Shown here one piece after another: positions 5,563 through 7,625 of a stretch of 7,625 bases of DNA. The stretch is from Gaiellasilicea sp035556515 (GTDB lineage Bacteria > Actinomycetota > Thermoleophilia > Gaiellales > Gaiellaceae), in contig DATMEO010000038.1 of NCBI GenBank assembly GCA_035556515.1, forward strand, positions 1 to 7,625, in the 5' to 3' direction. Below the pieces are notes generated by a model, which was given only the letters and a program-made list of their open reading frames with translations, searched no databases and had not been told where the DNA came from. The position numbers and the translations under genes are program-made. Each line of letters opens with the position of its first letter. Within the stretch, counting starts at the first letter, position 1.

Positions 5563-5664
5563 ATGAAGACTCGCCTACTGTTCTTCGCGCTCACGGCGTC
5601 GGTCCTTTTCGCCTCGTGGGGCGCGGCCGCCAGCCGTTTCCTCAGTTGGTCGGACGGCCACTAG
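5563..5664 (+). CDS. Small secreted peptide precursor (33 aa), candidate signalling peptide
   Basis: I recognise no family. The 33-residue product has a charged start (MKTRLLFF; K2, R4), a hydrophobic core (5-19) and a signal-peptidase-like AAA (21-23), which would release the tail SRFLSWSDGH. Codons use G/C in the third position like the neighbours. It starts 22 bases after the stop of the HTH-TPR regulator, on the same strand, with the best ribosome site in the window, so the two are probably one operon. Placement and form match the pre-peptides of RRNPP systems (PapR, NprX, Phr), which are exported, trimmed and taken up to bind the neighbouring TPR receptor. That role is inference. It could instead be a small membrane protein or a secreted peptide unrelated to the regulator. 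The larger in-frame opening from 5392 only reads the regulator gene out of frame. Confidence 0.75.
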   Translation: MKTRLLFFALTASVLFASWGAAASRFLSWSDGH

Positions 5665-5680
5665 ACCCACCGGGCCTGGC

Positions 5681-5692
5681 TAGACTCGCCGC
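5681..5692 (+). promoter_or_regulatory. -10 box for a leaderless lipoprotein gene
   Basis: TAGACT (5681-5686) lies exactly 6 bases before the GTG at 5693, so transcription would begin at the start codon. This is the normal layout of leaderless actinobacterial genes, and no Shine-Dalgarno is present. The -35 region is poor. CTAGAC also occurs 19 bases earlier (5661-5666), across the stop codon of the small gene. Confidence 0.6.
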
Positions 5693-6583
5693 GTGCGCTA
5701 CGCCGCGGCTATCGCTCTAGCCGCCTGCTCCATCGCGGCAGGCTGCGGCGGCTCCTCCTCAGCGAAGGAGGAGCCGGACGCCTCGACGCTCGAGGCGCTC
5801 TGGCGCGCTCCGGGCGAGGACGTCGCCGTCGTTCCCGGCACCTCCGACTTCGGACCGGGCACGGTCCGGTTCACGTTCCTCGTCATCGACGGGCAAGGCC
5901 GCGTCGTCACGCGGCCGACGGCGAAGATCTGGATCGCCCGCGCGCTGAAGTCGAAGCCGTTTGCGCAGACCACGGCCAAAGCCGAGCCGATCGGCGTCAA
6001 CGGGAACGAGCCCGGGGAGCCGCAGGAGATCTTCGTCGCGCAGCTCGAGCTCAATGAGGCCGGCACCTACTGGGTGCTCGCCGAGCCGGTCGGCGGGCGG
6101 AAGATCCAAGCGGTCGGCACCGTCGTCGTCAAGGACGCGACCGCGGCACCGGACGTAGGTGCGGCCGCCGTCCCTTCGAAGACGCCCACGCTCGCGAACG
6201 CCACCCTCGAGCAGCTGACGACCTCGACGAAGCCCGACCGCGAGCTCTACCGCAGCTCGATCGCGGACGCACTCACCGCGAAGACCCCGTTCGTCGTCGT
6301 CTTCGCGACGCCCAAGTACTGCACGAGCCGCACCTGCGGGCCCGTCGTCGATGTCGTCAGCGACGTGCGCCGCAGGCACGAGGCCGACGGTATCCGCTTC
6401 ATCCACGTCGAGATCTACGAGGACAACGACCCGGCCAAGGGCGAGAATCGCTGGGTGCGGGAGTGGAAGCTGCCCTCGGAGCCGTGGGTCTTTCTCGTCG
6501 GTGCGGACGGGAAGGTCGAAGCCCGCTTCGAGGGAACGGCCTCGGTCGGCGAGCTCGACGCAGCCGTCGCGCAGCTCCGCTAG
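5693..6583 (+). CDS. Lipoprotein with C-terminal thioredoxin-fold domain
   Basis: A 296-residue exported protein. The short signal (RYAAAIALAACSIAAGC) ends in a lipobox with C18 as the likely lipidated residue, followed by a Gly/Ser linker; C12 is a weaker alternative. Residues about 40-148 look like a beta-rich extracellular domain (VRFTFLVIDGQGRVV, then GTYWVLAEPVGG). Residues about 185-296 form a thioredoxin-like domain: FVVVFATPKYCTSRTCGPVV (200-219) with a pair of cysteines four residues apart (C210, C215) instead of the usual CxxC, a probable cis-proline in PSEPWVF (P264), and the closing FLVGADGKV and FEG elements. It may act in thiol-disulfide exchange or metal handling on the outer face of the membrane; the wide spacing leaves redox activity uncertain. 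GTG 5693 is supported by the signal peptide and the leaderless -10 box, which also suggest transcription separate from the small gene. Confidence 0.88.
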   Translation: MRYAAAIALAACSIAAGCGGSSSAKEEPDASTLEALWRAPGEDVAVVPGTSDFGPGTVRFTFLVIDGQGRVVTRPTAKIWIARALKSKPFAQTTAKAEPIGVNGNEPGEPQEIFVAQLELNEAGTYWVLAEPVGGRKIQAVGTVVVKDATAAPDVGAAAVPSKTPTLANATLEQLTTSTKPDRELYRSSIADALTAKTPFVVVFATPKYCTSRTCGPVVDVVSDVRRRHEADGIRFIHVEIYEDNDPAKGENRWVREWKLPSEPWVFLVGADGKVEARFEGTASVGELDAAVAQLR

Positions 6584-6586
6584 GCC

Positions 6587-6604
6587 CGGGTTTCCCGCGT
6601 TTTT
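6587..6604 (+). terminator. Weak intrinsic terminator after the lipoprotein gene
   Basis: CGGG, TTT, CCCG then CG and five T. The stem is only 4 bp, but it directly follows the lipoprotein stop and runs into the only T5 tract in this stretch. It would at most partly separate the lipoprotein from the kinase-like gene that starts 21 bases later. Confidence 0.35.
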
Positions 6605-6624
6605 CGGCGGGGCAAGACGAGCCG

Positions 6625-7625
6625 ATGAGCATGAGAGGACGCCGCACTCGGCGCGCGCTCGAGGTTGGCCGTGTCGCGCGCCGCGGCAGGCTGCTGCGCA
6701 TGCTCGCCGAGGTCGGCAAGGTCGGTGACCGGCCGGCGACGCGCGACGGCGCGAAGGCGTTCCGCGAGGGGCTCGAGGAGCTCGGCACCACCTTTATCAA
6801 GCTCGGTCAGATGCTCTCGTCGCGGCCGGATCTGCTCCCGGACGTCTACATCGAGGAGCTCGAGCAGCTCGTCGACGACGTCTCGCCGTTCCCGTTCGAG
6901 GAAGCGCGCCGCATCATCGACCAGGAGGTCGGACTCGAGATCTTCGCCCGGCTCGACGAGCAGCCGCTCGCGTGTGCGTCGATCGCGCAGATCCACTGCG
7001 GCCTACTGCGCACGGGCCGCGAGGTCGTCGTCAAGGTGCGGCGGCCGCGGATCGAGGAGGAGGTGGCACTCGACCTGGAGCTGCTGCGCTCGTTGACGTC
7101 CTTCGCCGAGGGCCGCTCCCAGACCGCCCGCCTGCTGCAGCTGTCCGCACTCGCCGACGAGCTCGATGCCCACCTCACCGCCGAGCTCAACTTCGTCGAG
7201 GAGGCGCACGGCTCCGAGCTGATCGCGCGCATCGTCGCCGATCACGAGCACCTGGTTGTCCCGGCCGTGATCCATCCGTACGTCACCGACAGCGTGCTCG
7301 TCCAGGAGCGGATCGTCGGGGAGCGCGTGACCGACCAGACGGGCCTCGATCCCGAGCACGCGGCGGTGCTCGCACGCGAGCTCTTCGGCGCCTACGTCCA
7401 GCAGATCACGGTGCACGGCGTCTACCACGCCGACCCGCACCGGGGAAACATCCTGCTGACCGAGGACGGCAGGCTCGCCCTGCTCGATTTCGGCCTCCTC
7501 GGCCGGCTCGACGACGACACGCGACGCGCCCTGGGATTGCTCCTGCTCGCGCTGGCGCAGAACCGCGCCGACGACGTCGCCGATCTGATCCTCGGGCTCT
7601 CGCTGACGACGCTGACCTCCGACGA
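6625..7625 (+). CDS. UbiB/ABC1 (ADCK/AarF) family atypical kinase, C-terminus outside window
   Basis: The first 333 residues of a protein-kinase-like ATPase; full-length members have about 450-560 residues and often end in membrane helices, which here would lie outside the window. Motifs in order: the family-specific KxGQ as FIKLGQMLSSRPDLLP (57-72, K59 and Q62), the Ala-rich loop ACASIAQIH (116-124), the ATP-binding lysine in VVVKVRRP (K137), ELNFVEEA (187-194), the catalytic loop HADPHRGN (268-275, D270 and N275) and DFG (288-290). Two departures from the usual text: ELN instead of ELD in the ExD motif, and HADPHRGN for HADPHPGN. In proteobacteria and mitochondria these proteins support ubiquinone synthesis; in a menaquinone-using actinobacterium the role is unknown, perhaps lipid or quinone handling. 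The start is ATG 6625 or ATG 6631, both with poor ribosome sites. Confidence 0.93.
   Translation, partial: MSMRGRRTRRALEVGRVARRGRLLRMLAEVGKVGDRPATRDGAKAFREGLEELGTTFIKLGQMLSSRPDLLPDVYIEELEQLVDDVSPFPFEEARRIIDQEVGLEIFARLDEQPLACASIAQIHCGLLRTGREVVVKVRRPRIEEEVALDLELLRSLTSFAEGRSQTARLLQLSALADELDAHLTAELNFVEEAHGSELIARIVADHEHLVVPAVIHPYVTDSVLVQERIVGERVTDQTGLDPEHAAVLARELFGAYVQQITVHGVYHADPHRGNILLTEDGRLALLDFGLLGRLDDDTRRALGLLLLALAQNRADDVADLILGLSLTTLTSD

Noticed and set aside
1..7625. CRISPR arrays, insertion sequences, rRNA or phage genes
   Set aside because: No regularly spaced repeats, transposase or phage motifs, or rRNA signatures were seen by eye on either strand.

Overview
The window is about two-thirds GC, with strongly GC-biased third codon positions, frequent GTG starts, TAnnnT-type -10 boxes and one apparently leaderless gene. 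Together with the protein types this points to a high-GC actinobacterium; a Thermoleophilia-like lineage (Gaiellales/Solirubrobacterales) is my guess from general resemblance, not from a search. The window holds five complete genes and two cut by its ends.

Left part (1-3703): a leftward adenylate-forming acyl-CoA synthetase (its C-terminus lies outside the window) diverges from a rightward two-gene operon, a 14-TM DHA2-type drug/metabolite exporter followed with a 4-base overlap by a TetR-family repressor. The 38-base divergent gap and the first codons of the synthetase hold a good promoter (TTGACG-N17-TAACCT) overlaid by two related palindromic sites, which fits repression of the exporter by the TetR protein and possibly coupled control of the synthetase.

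Middle (3704-4190): a 487-base stretch without a credible protein gene but dense in structure. It has a small hairpin, a perfect 14-bp inverted repeat and a 13-bp terminator-like hairpin. A strong leftward promoter (TTGACT-N17-TACAGT, 4034-4006) would drive a short structured RNA of about 170 nt that ends at the 13-bp hairpin. A rightward control region for the next gene has a -10 box inside a large dyad.

Right part (4191-7625): a HTH-TPR regulator of 449 residues is followed 22 bases later by a 33-codon gene with a near-perfect Shine-Dalgarno and a secretion signal that would leave a roughly 10-residue tail. This receptor-plus-pre-peptide layout is that of RRNPP quorum-sensing pairs of Firmicutes (NprR/NprX, PlcR/PapR) and is the most interesting item here. 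Next come a thioredoxin-fold lipoprotein gene with an apparently leaderless promoter, and the 5' part of a UbiB/ABC1-family atypical kinase gene that runs off the end.
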